A DNA stretch of 64,000 nucleotides from Cladorrhinum sp. PSN259 (GCA_033725935.1 MU867071.1:656209-720208); one strand, 5' to 3'; counted from the stretch's first letter, positions 53,374 through 63,827 are shown. Notes: generated from the sequence alone by a model not told the origin. A program made the numbers and translations.

Positions 53374-55645
53374 ATGACGGCTTGCTTCTTGGCAGCCAAT
53401 TCCAATTTCTTTCCTTCTCTTCGCCTCGCCAGCTCTTTTATATACAGACCACTTTTACCCAGCATCAATCGCGTTCGTACAGGGCCCCACTTCTCTCACT
53501 TCCAGAAAACGAACCCCTCCATTCCCTACAACGGCGGCCCAGTCGTCTGCAGTCCATTCTTGCAACTTTTACGCCAAAAAAATTCTATTCATTCTTCCAC
53601 CATGACTTCACAACTCGAGCAGCTCGTCCAGAAGGTCGAGGGCCTCTCCCTCGACGCATTCGCAGACAAGTACCCCAACTGCCACCCGAAGGTCAACCCC
53701 TTCGACCTGTACCGCGCCCACCTTTCCAGCGTCCTCGGAGAAGTTACTGGTGTCGACACCAAGATCATTTACCCCGCGCTCGCATGGACCGCAAGTCTCG
53801 ATAAGGGCGATCTCGTCCTCCCAGCTCCTGCTCTCCGCATCAAGGGCAAGAAGCCCGACGAGCTCGCCGCAGAATGGGGTGCCAAGGTGTGTACAGAGCT
53901 GTCGCATTCCCAATTCCTCGCTAACCTCCGTTTCGCATGTTCCAGTTTCCAGAGGACGATATTCTCTTCGAGAAGCCCACCGTTTCCGGTTACTTCATGA
54001 CCTTCTTCCTCAAGCCCGCCCCCCTCACTACCGCCCTCCTCCCCTTGATCAGATCCCAGGGCCCCGACTTCGGCCGCAACAAATACCATGGTCTCAAGGA
54101 CCCCAGGGACCCAAGCAAGGGCAAGAAGAAGATGATTGTCGAATTCTCCTCCCCAAACATCGCCAAGCCCTTCCACGCCGGTCACTTGCGCAGCACAATT
54201 ATTGGTGGTTTCCTCGCCAACCTTTACGATATTGCCGGGTGGGACGTTACCAGAATAAATTACCTTGGTGACTGGGGAAAGCAGTATGGTCTTTTAGCTT
54301 TGGGTTTCGAGAAATACGGTGATGAGGAGGCGCTCCAAAAGGATCCTATCAACCACCTTTTCCAGCTGTACGTCCGCATCAATACCGAAATGTCGGCCGA
54401 GAAGGAGGACTTTGAGAAGAGGAAAGCGGCTGGCGAGGATATCAGCGAGTTGGAGGCCAATAGTCTCGACGAGCAGGCCCGTCGCTACTTCAGGAAGATG
54501 ACCGACAGAGATCCCGATGCTCTCGCCATGTGGAAGCGCTTCCGCGACCTTTCCATTATTCGTTACAAGCAGACCTATGCTCGCCTTAACATTCACTTCG
54601 ACGAGTACAGCGGCGAAAGCCAGGTCTCGGAGGTGGAAATGGAGAAGGTTGGAAGGGAGATGGAGGAGAAGGGCATTGCCAAGGAGGATAAGGGTGCCAT
54701 GATTGTCGACTTCCAGGAGTTAATTCCCGGCAAGGAGGGCAAGCGCCTCGAGAAGCCTATTGTTAAAAAGAGGGACGGTACTGCCTTATACCTTACCCGT
54801 GACATTAGCGAGCTTCTTAACCGCCACAAGAAGTACAACTTTGACCACATGATTTACGTCGTCGCATCAGCACAGGATCTCCATCTAAAGCAGCTCTTCA
54901 AGATCATTGAGCTACTCGGCCACAAGGAGATTGCCGACAAGTGCCAGCACATCAACTTCGGCTTGGTATTGGGTATGAGCACCCGCAAGGGAACCGTCAA
55001 GTTTCTCGACGACATCCTGCGCGACGTCGCAGACAAGATGCACGAGACCATGAGGAAGAACGAGACCAAGTACAACCAGGTCGAGAACCCCGAGGCAACG
55101 GCCGATGTCCTCGGTATCAGCAGTGTGATGATTCAGGACATGACTGGCAAGAGAATCAACAACTATACCTTCAACATGGATCAGATGACCTCATTCGAGG
55201 GTGACACTGGCCCGTACTTGCAATACGCCCATGCCCGTATTGCCTCTATCAAGCGCAAGGCTGATATTCCGGCTGAGGAGATCGATACTGCTGATTTGTC
55301 GCTTCTTACTGAGTCCCACGCCATCAACATCGTCCGTCTGCTCGTCCAGTGGCCCGATGTCATCGGCAATACTCTCAGGACACTTGAGCCTGTAACGGTG
55401 TTGGCGTACCTCTTCAAGATGACCCATGCTCTCAGCAGCTCATACGACCATCTCAAGATTGTCGGTAGCGAGCGTGAGCTGATGAAGGCTCGTCTGGCGC
55501 TATATGATGCCGCCCATATTGTTCTTGGAAATGGCATGCGTCTGTTGGGTCTCAGCCCTGTTGACCGGTGAGTGAAATTTGACATGATTCCTTTCTCGAT
55601 CTGAAGCGTGGCCTGCTGACTATCTTTACTTTTTGCAGTATGTAA
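53374..55645 (+). CDS. Arginyl-tRNA synthetase, probably dual cytosolic/mitochondrial
   Basis: Class I synthetase that charges tRNA-Arg. Exons 53374-53886, 53946-55567 and a final 7-nt exon 55639-55645 give 713 residues from the first ATG. The second in-frame ATG at 53602 gives 637 residues, the normal cytosolic form. The extra 76 residues have no Asp or Glu and about seven Arg/Lys, with many Ser and aromatic residues, as mitochondrial presequences do. The HIGH-type motif is HAGH (residue 172 of the short form). The KMSKS equivalent is STRKG, usual for ArgRS. The DALR anticodon domain at the C-terminus includes YLQYAHARIASIKRK. The ending ...SPVDRM uses the tiny last exon, matching the family's final residues. 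Confidence 0.94.
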
Positions 55646-56576
55646 AATATCTGCCAATTTCGAAGTGTCTGACATGAAAGCGAGCATAGAGTGATGGGTA
55701 AATGAAAAGAGGAGTTGCTGCTGCTATTGTTGTTCTTGTTGATATTTATTTATCCGTGCATTTGACTTGTAATAAGCACGCCCAACAAGCAAAATGTCTT
55801 GAAACCTGATATACATGTCCAAACACAGACAAGAATACCAACATGTGTCACTTCTTGAGAGGTCAACATGAAGTCTATAGCGGCGAGGAGACTTACGTTA
55901 GGTCGTGCAAAAGTTTTCCTATTTTTTCATATATATATATGTTGTGCCTCCTTGCTCTCTGTTCCGCTTTCGTTGACATAACTGTATCTTCTCTTACATC
56001 AATCACACACGTTCAAACACTATTGATATCATAAAGGGTCTTCGAGTCTCGGAGTAAACTGGAACCAGAGATAGCCCCATTTTCCTCATCAATCAGTCAG
56101 ATTACGGCGGTCGAATTGAGAAGATTTGGCCGTATTATGCGTCTACTCGGAGCCGTGGCGCTCCTTCAAATCTGCATGATGATATGCATGAATCTGCACT
56201 CTGCACAACCGCGTTGCGCCGGCACGTGTAGTCGGTATATGTGGCATAAATAATTATCTTGTACAACTCCTCCCTTCTCCAGTTGCCTACAGCAAAATCC
56301 AATGAACCTTGAAACGCCAGCGCCGCCGCCTTTAAGGCAAAAAAATCTGAAGGCCAAAGACGGTTGTTAAAATGATGAGATAAGAAAGTAAACTCCTCCC
56401 TCCGGCTGACCGCACCTTGCTGGCCTTGTATTGTCTGCCACACGGCTTCGTCACGACGGACAACTCTGATGCAAGGAATAAACCGTGTAATATCCTTGTC
56501 CCACTTCTCTAAGGTCCCTAACCCCCAAGCCATCTTGAGCCAAAGCAACATATCATTATTCACCATATCTGACACT
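55646..56576. other. Convergent 3' region ArgRS/SNF7
   Basis: About 930 bp between convergent stop codons, longer than usual. A minus-strand ORF of 166 codons (56635-56135) overlaps SNF7 exon 4 in another frame and resembles nothing known. A short TATATATAT run lies near 55930-55940. Confidence 0.35.
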
Positions 56577-57421
56577 TTACATGGCCATCTCAGCCTGCAA
56601 CTTTCTGAGCTCTGCCTCCTCGTCGTCTTCGACAACGGCGGGTGCCTTGCCTTTGACTAAAAGAGTTGTTAGTGAAACAAAACAGTGATGGGGGATATTA
56701 ACAACTTACGCTCTCCGTTTGCCACAGTTGGCAGACGATCTACCGGGACAGCACCAGTCTCCAGCATCTTGTCCTCGAGGTCCTTCTGCATAAGCTGGTC
56801 CAATTCCTCGTTGAGCTCGTCGTCGTCAATTTGTTGGCCAATGTTGACGGAGCTGATGGCCTGCGAGATTTCGTCGTTGAGCTGGTTGTGCTCTTGCAGT
56901 TGTTCCCTATCAATTTTGTTAGAACCCGTTGATTATTGTAATCTTTAGCACGGGCCGAAATGATACGTACATCGCCTCGTCCACCTTATCAGGCGTAAGC
57001 TTGCCATGTATTTGTTTCATAGCAGCGCTTGCCCTCTGCATCGCCAGGAACGTCTCCTGGTTGATGTTTGCAGACTCGATGGCGTTGATCTGCTGTTCGA
57101 GAGTACCAATATGGTTCATCGTCTGTTCGAGGTTTCCCTCGAGTACCTTCTTACGCCGTAGCGCAGTCTTCGCCGCTATCACCAACCACCGTCAGTATGT
57201 GGCATCGAACCGATAAGGCCGCCGGGGATCAGCTCACCAGTCTTGTTTGTGGTCACGTGTCTTCGCGCCTCCTTGTCCTGCTCCTCTATTTGGCGAAGGG
57301 TGTGGGCTTCGCGCTTCTGCAGCATCTCCAGCTGTGTCCGTAGGTCAAGAATGACATTTTTGGGGGTATCTTTCCGCTTCTGAGCGGCTCCACCGCCGAA
57401 CCAACCCCAGATGCCCGACAT
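56577..57421 (-). CDS. SNF7: ESCRT-III subunit Snf7/Vps32
   Basis: Main filament-forming ESCRT-III protein, which bends endosomal membranes to form multivesicular bodies. Exons 57421-57238, 57175-56971, 56906-56710 and 56656-56577 give 221 residues. The N-terminus MSGIWGWFGGG is the membrane-inserting helix typical of Snf7. The basic helical core follows, with ALRRKKVLEGNLEQ and the hydrophobic ESANINQETFLAMQRASAAMK. The acidic C-terminal half has DDELNEELDQLMQ, and the protein ends ELRKLQAEMAM, the usual fungal Snf7 end that recruits Vps4/Bro1-type partners. All three introns keep frame. It is divergent from TEN1. Confidence 0.95.
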
Positions 57422-58124
57422 ATCGAACAGTTAGAATCGATGATCGGAAAGTCGGAATAGGATGATGTCGTGCGATGGAAGGATGTCGAGGTCGGGTTGT
57501 TGTCGAAGCTTAAAGGTTGGTGTCGAGGGGAAGTGCAGGTGACTAGGTTGCCGATGACGCCTCAGCAACGGTCGGCGGGGTCGCAACCTAACTTCAGGCA
57601 ACTTGGACAGCGCCGTCGGGAGAGGGACAACCGGGTTTCAAACAATGGAAAAGAGTGTACGCAAGTCCGCCGAAATGAGCAAGGTGGGCGCGTGTTTAAA
57701 GGAGATCAGTAAAGGTGAAGCCTGGGCTTTGACGTTCTTGATGACGAATGCGCCGTGATAGTGACCTCGGAGATGATGACCAAGGCTGCCTATCAGCAAA
57801 TGATGCAGCAACAGGGTATTCCGACAAATCAGTGATCGTTGATGGTTGCGGCACGCGGCCACTGGCGGTTCCCGTCCGAAATTTATCCACTCAAGTCATG
57901 TGATTTTGCATTATCTGAAGATGGATTGTGCTCATTCATTGAATGGTTGCCCGTGCACCTTCACTTTCACCCTGGGGCACCGCAGAATCAGATTCTTGAG
58001 AGGCATGACTTGCTCAGATGGCAACCTGGGGTGGTGTCATCTAGGAAGTCAAAAGGCTAACGTGATTCAATCAGTTTTTCTTCCTTTCAAATTTGCAAAC
58101 ATTTTCCCCGACAACTTTTCTGAA
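57422..58124. promoter_or_regulatory. Divergent region SNF7/TEN1
   Basis: About 700 bp between divergent starts. Several overlapping short ORFs (57470-57712, 57846-58124) show no domain. The segment just before TEN1 is T- and C-rich leader. Confidence 0.35.
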
Positions 58125-58637
58125 ATGTCATTCGGACCCCCGCCCTCACAACTTTGCCTTCTCTCACATCTACCCAAGGGACAAGTTGGAGATAAAGTGA
58201 GATTTCTAGGATGGTGAGTGGGAGTAGCCCATGATATCCGGATTCGTCATCAATCTTGGCTTTCCCAATCACAATTTCAAGTTACAAGGACGAAGCAAAT
58301 TAATGACTAACACATGGTAATTAGTGTGACCTCCTACTCCTTGTCATCAGGCACTCTGACCCTGGAACATCGACTTTTCGATGACAAACAGCCAGTTGCG
58401 GCTGCAGTAGATGTTAATCTCGTTCTCGAGAGCCTTGGGTCGGAGCAAACGCGCTTTGGAGAGTGGGTGAATGTAATGGGATACATCACCTCAACCGGCA
58501 GCAAAGTCCCAGACGGTCTCAACTCGACAGTCCGGGTTCAAGCAATTCTCGCTTGGTCAGCTGGACCTCTCAACTTGCAAACGTATGAAGCATCTGTGAG
58601 AGCTCTAAACGAACGGGACGTGGCTCACCCACCCTAA
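58125..58637 (+). CDS. TEN1: Telomere-capping CST complex subunit Ten1
   Basis: Small OB-fold protein that pairs with Stn1 to cap telomeres. Exons 58125-58213 and 58325-58637 give 133 residues, the expected size. The join restores LPKGQVGDKVRFLGCVTSYS, after which come LTLEHRLFDDKQPVAAAVDV, GEWVNVMGYI and VRVQAILAWSAGPLNLQTYE. This pattern, a GDKVRFLG strand, a hydrophilic loop, then W-V-x-V-x-G-Y and V-Q-A-I-L-x-W, fits the fungal Ten1 family. Ten1 is weakly conserved and spliced here, so naive scans would show only a 107-residue ORF with a wrong start. Another small OB protein cannot be excluded. Confidence 0.8.
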
Positions 58638-59549
58638 ACCATGGAAATTATCTATACCTTTTTGAAGCCCAATGGCGTCTCAACATGCAAAATAACACAT
58701 TTATATTTTTTTCCTCCCACAACTACAACTTAACCGAGCCTTAGCAACAAAAGCCCATAAAAATGGGCTTTAGCTTGGAAATTGTAGATTTAGACAAGTG
58801 ATACAGCAAGGAGCGAAACCGGCTTCTGGTCCGCTCTTATAGAATGTTTAGGCACGGACCAGCAATACTTGAGGAACATCAAAGTACGGATCCGTAGATC
58901 CGTACAGTGTGACGCCAATAGCAGTACCGCAAAGCAGCGATAAGTAAATAGGACTGCTCTGACGCTGACGTATTTTTCTCACAGTGCAATGATGAAAGGA
59001 CAGTACTGACCGGCCCTTGCTTAAGTACACGACCGTCCAAGGGCAGGCTCGGCATTCTCCTTCCTAGTTCAACATTGCCCCACCCATGCATTTCGGGCAC
59101 GCTCGTCCTGAATTTCCACCTTACTCAAGGCAGCTTCTACGTGTCGCGCAGCTACGCTCCAGAGGGACATGACTTTGTACACACCAACGGAAACACCGCC
59201 AATGATGTGCTTCGAATTATGCGCGATTGGCGCCATGCCCTCCAGCCGCCAATGCAGACAATGCTTAACGTGCGGTTGGCGACCCAAGCAAGGCAATACC
59301 TTCCTTGACTGCAAAAACAGCAGCCACCTTCAACGCCCTCAATCTGACCGACCGAGATTCACGCTACGAATTTTAACAGCCGCTCGCGGTAGGTACTGTC
59401 TCGTTTGTCTAGCAGCTACCCCAGTTTCAACTGCTAACGACAGTCCCGCGAACATCAGCCGTCCTTTCGCAAACTTGCTCGCCTTTTCCTACCGCCGAAC
59501 ATTCGTATGGATAGCTGCCGAGAGAACTAAGCTTGTCGGGTCTTGCGAA
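58638..59549. other. Region between TEN1 and the HET-NACHT gene
   Basis: No supported gene. A perfect inverted repeat with 9-bp arms and a 4-nt loop lies at 58884-58905 (GTACGGATC / GATCCGTAC). An open frame in phase with the HET-NACHT gene runs upstream from 59169 but lacks the HET domain's features and is probably 5' leader. Confidence 0.4.
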
Positions 59550-61832
59550 ATGCGACTCCTGGAACGTGACGATACCGGCGAGTTCCGCCTGACGAAGTAC
59601 CTCCCTAGTGATGAGATCCCGCCTTACGCGATCCTTTCACACACCTGGGGCGACGAAGAGGTCCTCTATAATGACATAGCAGACGGCATGGGCAAGAACA
59701 AAGCGGGTTACGATAAGATTCAGTTTTGCGGAGATCAAGCCTGGCGAGATGGTCTGAAATACTTTTGGGTCGACACATGCTGCATCGACAAATCCGACGC
59801 TGCCGAGCTTCAGCTCGCTCTCAACTCCATGTTTCGGTGGTACCGCAGCGCGGCCAAATGCTATGTCTTTTTAGCAGACGTCTCAGCCCACCAGGAGGGC
59901 GACGGCCCTGGTGACAAGCCGGACATTCGACAGAGCAAATGGTTTACCCGAGGATGGACCCTCCAAGAACTTATTGCCCCCACGATTGTCGAATTCTTCT
60001 CCGAAGAGGGCGAGCGCTTGGGAGACAAGAAGTCTCTGGAAAAAGAAATTCACGATAGAACCGGGATTCCCCTGAACGCCCTACAAGGGGTCGCATTATC
60101 CAACTTCAGCATCGACGAACGGATGAAATGGATTGAAAAGCGCAAGACAAAATTTGAGGAAGATAAGGCCTACTCTCTCTTTGGCATTTTCGATGTGCAT
60201 ATAGAGGTTCTCTACGGCGAAGGGGAACACAAAGCTTTCGACCGGTTACGAGAGAAGATCTCCAAAGATTCTCACCGTATAGCGAGGCTATGGGCTACCG
60301 ACCCACGAGACCCACGCCATGAGAAGGAGCGCATTGAGCTGGCAAAAGGTGGCTTACTGGCTGACGCTTACCGCTGGGTCTTCAATAACCCCGACTTCAA
60401 GCGATGGCGCGAGCTGCCCGAGAGCCGCTTGCTTTGGATCAAGGGGAATCCAGGCAAAGGCAAGACGATGTTGCTATGCGGCATCATCGACGGGCTAGAG
60501 CAGGCTGTTAGGGCTGACAGCCACAACTTGGCATATTTCTTCTGCCAAGCTACCGACTCGCGCATCAATAACGCGACTGCCGTGCTACGGGGTTTAATTT
60601 ACCTCCTTACTTGCTGGCAACCGCGTCTCCTCTTGTATCTCCCGGAAAATACGTACGCCTCCGACGATGCTATGGCATGGGTCGTTCTTTCGAAGGCTTT
60701 ATTCAAGATACTAGAAGACCCGAACCTAAAGATTACCTACTTAGTGATTGATGCCCTGGACGAATGCGTAATAGACCAACCAAAGCTCCTCAGTTTGATC
60801 GTCCAGATATCATCTGTATCTGCTCGTGTTAGGTTAATCGCCTCTAGTCGCAATTGGGTGCAGATCGAGAAACAGTTAGCGGCTATCACGCAACAATCCA
60901 AACTCAGCCTCGAGCTGAACGCCGAATCTGTCACCGCCGCCGTGGAAGCATTCATTCAACACAAGGTCCTGCATCTCTCAAGACTAAAATGCTACGACGA
61001 AGCAACGGAGAATGCCGTACACCACTACCTCGCTTCCAACGCAGATGGGACCTTCCTCTGGGTGGCCTTGGTTTGCCAAGCACTTGCCGATCCGAACCTT
61101 CGCAGATGGCAGACGCTCGATAAATTACATGCATTCCCACCAGGGTTGGATTCTTTATATGCGCAAATGATGAAGCATATTGATAACTCGGATAATGCAG
61201 ACCTTTGCAAGCGAGCTCTTGCCACTGCTACAATCGTTCGCCGACCTATCAGCCTTTATGAACTTATCACTCTTATCGAGATGCCAAACGACATTAAAGA
61301 GAATCCGCAGTATCTCGAAGAACTTATAAGGCTTTGCGGCTCGTTTTTGACTCTTCGAGAGCAAATTATCTACTTCGTCCACCAATCAGCTAAAGACTTT
61401 CTAGAGGGAAAAGCCGTGCACCAAGCTTCCCGAGAGCCTTTCAACCAGATCTTCCCGAGAGGAACAGAAGTTGTCAACCGCACCGTCTTCTCAAGGTCGC
61501 TCAATGCAATGTCGACAGTATTACGGCGCGATATTTACGGCTTAAAGGCACCGGGGTTTCGAATTGACGAGGTTCAAACGCCGTTTCCAGACCCACTACA
61601 CATGGTACGATACTCGTGCGTCTTCTGGGTCGACCACCTCTGCGATTCAATTTCCGACAAAAACATAATGCAACGCAACATACAAGACGCGATTCAGAGC
61701 TTCCTTGAACAGAAGTACCTTTACTGGCTCGAAGCTCTTAGTTTACTCCGAGCTATGTCGGAAGACGTCATTGCCATAAGACGACTCGAGAGCCTTCTGG
61801 TGCGTAAAACACTATTAGTTGTCAGAAGTTAG
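59550..61832 (+). CDS. HET-NACHT half of an NLR-type allorecognition protein
   Basis: NLR-like protein of the HET-NACHT-WD40 class, known in Podospora from het-e/het-d/het-r incompatibility genes, where the HET domain triggers cell death after recognition. The start MRLLERDDTGEFRL is the normal HET opening. The HET domain (about 25-170) has YAILSHTWGDEEV, FWVDTCCIDKSD and RGWTLQELIAP. The NACHT domain has a P-loop GNPGKGKT at 299-306 and Walker B YLVIDALDEC at 397-406. A helical tail follows, ending QKYLYWLEALSLL...RRLESLL. A GTGCGT donor at 61800 suggests that the protein normally splices into the WD40 part downstream. As it stands, the frame stops at 61832. The HET and NACHT parts carry no stops or frameshifts. 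Confidence 0.85.
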   Translation: MRLLERDDTGEFRLTKYLPSDEIPPYAILSHTWGDEEVLYNDIADGMGKNKAGYDKIQFCGDQAWRDGLKYFWVDTCCIDKSDAAELQLALNSMFRWYRSAAKCYVFLADVSAHQEGDGPGDKPDIRQSKWFTRGWTLQELIAPTIVEFFSEEGERLGDKKSLEKEIHDRTGIPLNALQGVALSNFSIDERMKWIEKRKTKFEEDKAYSLFGIFDVHIEVLYGEGEHKAFDRLREKISKDSHRIARLWATDPRDPRHEKERIELAKGGLLADAYRWVFNNPDFKRWRELPESRLLWIKGNPGKGKTMLLCGIIDGLEQAVRADSHNLAYFFCQATDSRINNATAVLRGLIYLLTCWQPRLLLYLPENTYASDDAMAWVVLSKALFKILEDPNLKITYLVIDALDECVIDQPKLLSLIVQISSVSARVRLIASSRNWVQIEKQLAAITQQSKLSLELNAESVTAAVEAFIQHKVLHLSRLKCYDEATENAVHHYLASNADGTFLWVALVCQALADPNLRRWQTLDKLHAFPPGLDSLYAQMMKHIDNSDNADLCKRALATATIVRRPISLYELITLIEMPNDIKENPQYLEELIRLCGSFLTLREQIIYFVHQSAKDFLEGKAVHQASREPFNQIFPRGTEVVNRTVFSRSLNAMSTVLRRDIYGLKAPGFRIDEVQTPFPDPLHMVRYSCVFWVDHLCDSISDKNIMQRNIQDAIQSFLEQKYLYWLEALSLLRAMSEDVIAIRRLESLLVRKTLLVVRS

Positions 61833-61931
61833 ACTAAATAAATATAGGAACCTGCGTACCGAGGCTAGTTAAAAACACAGGATCGTAACGCGCATCCATT
61901 TACCTCGATCTACAAATCCATATCTAGCCGT

Positions 61932-63827
61932 TTGTCGAAGAAAATTCTCAAGATAAATAGGAAGCCACCAACTGCAGAAAGTCAAATTAACAGAGACACT
62001 GATCGAGGCCTATTAGTAGACCTTGTTCGAAATGCACACCGGTTTGCTTTATCTTGCCGATCGATAGTAGAGGAAGCCCCTCTTCAAGCGTATCTTTCAG
62101 CCCTCGTATTCGCACTAACTAGGAGTTTAATAAGGAAAAGATTTAAGGCAGAAGAGCCTTACTGGATTAGCACAGCACTAGCAGTAGAGGCGGAATGGAA
62201 TGCATGCCTAGAGACGCTTAAGGGCTATAGTGACTAGGTTAAGTTGGTCGCCTTCTTACCGGATAGCCAGTGGCTCGCCTCGGGCTCGGGCGATAAAATA
62301 ATTAAGATCTGAGATAAGGTCTCAGGTAAATATTTATAGACGCTCGAGGGATATAGTAGCTGGGTTAAGTCGGTCGCCTTCTTACTAAATAGCTAACGGC
62401 TTGCCTTAGGCTCGTATAATAATATAATTAAGATCTGGAATACGGTCTTAAGTAAGTGCTTATAGATGCTCGAGGGCTATAGCAGCTAAGTTAAGTCGGT
62501 CGCCTTCTTACCGGATAGCTAGCGGCTCGTTTCGGGCTCGGACGATAAAATAATTAAGATTTAGGATACGGTCTTAAGCAGGTGCTTATAGACGCTCGAG
62601 GGCTATAGCGACTCGGTTAAGTCGATCGCTTTTTTACTAGATAGCTAGCAACTCGCCTCGAGCTTAGACGATAAAATAATTAATATTTAGGATACGGTCT
62701 TAGGCAGGTACCTATAGACGCTTAAAAGCTATAGCGACTCGGTTAAGTCGGTCGCCTTTTTACCGGATAGTTAGCGGCTTGCTTTAAGCTCGGGCGATAA
62801 AATAATTAAGATCTAGGATACGGTCTTAAGCAGGTGCTTATAGACGTTCGAGGGCTATAATAACGGAGTTAAGTTGGTCGCCTTCTTACCGGATAATTAG
62901 CGGCTCGCCTCGGGCTCATACAATAAAATAATTAAGATCTGGGATACGGCTTTAGGTAGGTACTTATAGACGCTTAAGGGCTATAATAACTCGGTTAAAT
63001 TGGTCGCCTTCTTACCGGATAGTTAGCGGCTTGCTTTAAGCTCATATAATAAAATAATTAAGATTTAAAATACGGCTTTAGGCAGGTATTTATAGACGCT
63101 TAAGGGCTATAGCGACTTAATTAAATCGATCGCTTTTTTATTAGATAGCTAGCGACTTGCCTTAAGCTCATACGATAAAATAATTAAGATCTAGGATACG
63201 GCTTTAGGCAGGTACCTATAGACGCTTAAAGGCTATAATAACTCGGTTAAATCGATTGCTTTCTTACCGGATAGCTAGCGGCTTACCTTAAGCTTATACG
63301 ATAAAATAATAAAGATCTAGGATACGGTTTCAAGCAAATGTTTACAGACGCTCGAGGGATATAATAGCTGGGTTAAATCGGTCGCCTTTTTACTAGATAA
63401 TTAGCGGCTTACCTTAAACTCATACGATAAAATAATTAAGATCTAGGATACGGCTTTAGGTAAGTGCTTATAGACGCTTAAGGGCTATAATAACTTAGTT
63501 AAGTCGGTCGCCTTTTTACCGGATAGCTAACGGCTCGCCTCGAGCTCGTACGATAAAATAATTAAGATTTAGGATACGGTCTTAAGCAAGTATTTATAAA
63601 CGCTCGAGGGATATAATAGCTAGGTTAAGTCGGTCGCCTTCTTACCAGATGATTTAGATAGGTATGACTTAGGAGGGGAAAAGACTTAGATTGTTTGTAA
63701 CGGCCGGAATGTATTATGGTTACTACCAGATTATCGCCCAACCTGTTTTAACGTCCAAGGATCGATAATATCCATCGGCTATAGATCGGGACGAGTTTTT
63801 ACGATTAGCTTTTTGCAGGATATCTAA
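61932..63827 (+). pseudogene. RIP-damaged WD40 half of the HET-NACHT-WD40 gene
   Basis: Continues the gene above. A linker (61960-62213) reads DLVRNAHRFALSC, EEAPLQAYLSALVF, RKRFKAEEPYWI and ACLETLKGYSD, which matches the segment between NACHT and the WD40 array in this family. The array follows, with about thirty in-frame stops, all TAG, TAA or TGA where the repeat has Gln (CAG) or Trp (TGG). After the array, 63653-63827 still reads as the family's C-terminal cap (NGRNVL, PDYRPTCFNV, SIGYRSGRV) before a TAA at 63827; it carries one internal TAG. No indels are seen. Changes His to Tyr, Ser to Leu, Thr to Ile and Gly to Ser also fit C-to-T or G-to-A. Read-through is not expected, so this half is dead. 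Confidence 0.85.
62214..63652 (+). repeat. WD40-coding tandem repeat, 126-bp period, 11 full units plus a partial
   Basis: Unit starts are at 62214, 62340, 62466, 62592, 62718, 62844, 62970, 63096, 63222, 63348, 63474 and 63600 (partial). Every step is exactly 126 bp (42 codons, one WD40 blade) with no insertion or deletion. The unit reads T-L-E-G-Y-S-D-S-V-K-S-V-A-F, then a D-S-stop-R-L-A-S-G-S strand, D-K-I-I-K-I-W-D-T, and a final L-stop. Differences between units are almost all C/T or G/A. CpA is scarce and TpA abundant: unit 2 has no CpA and about 19 TpA by hand count. Confidence 0.97.

Noticed and set aside
56135..56635. 166-codon minus-strand ORF in the ArgRS/SNF7 gap
   Set aside because: Overlaps SNF7 exon 4 in another frame and shows no domain.
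59169..59549. N-terminal extension of the HET-NACHT protein
   Set aside because: Open in frame, but HET proteins normally start MRLL. The extension has no domain and is probably leader.
62214..63652. Regular repeats as a possible CRISPR array or satellite DNA
   Set aside because: Units are 126 bp with no spacers and translate to WD40 blades in a single frame.
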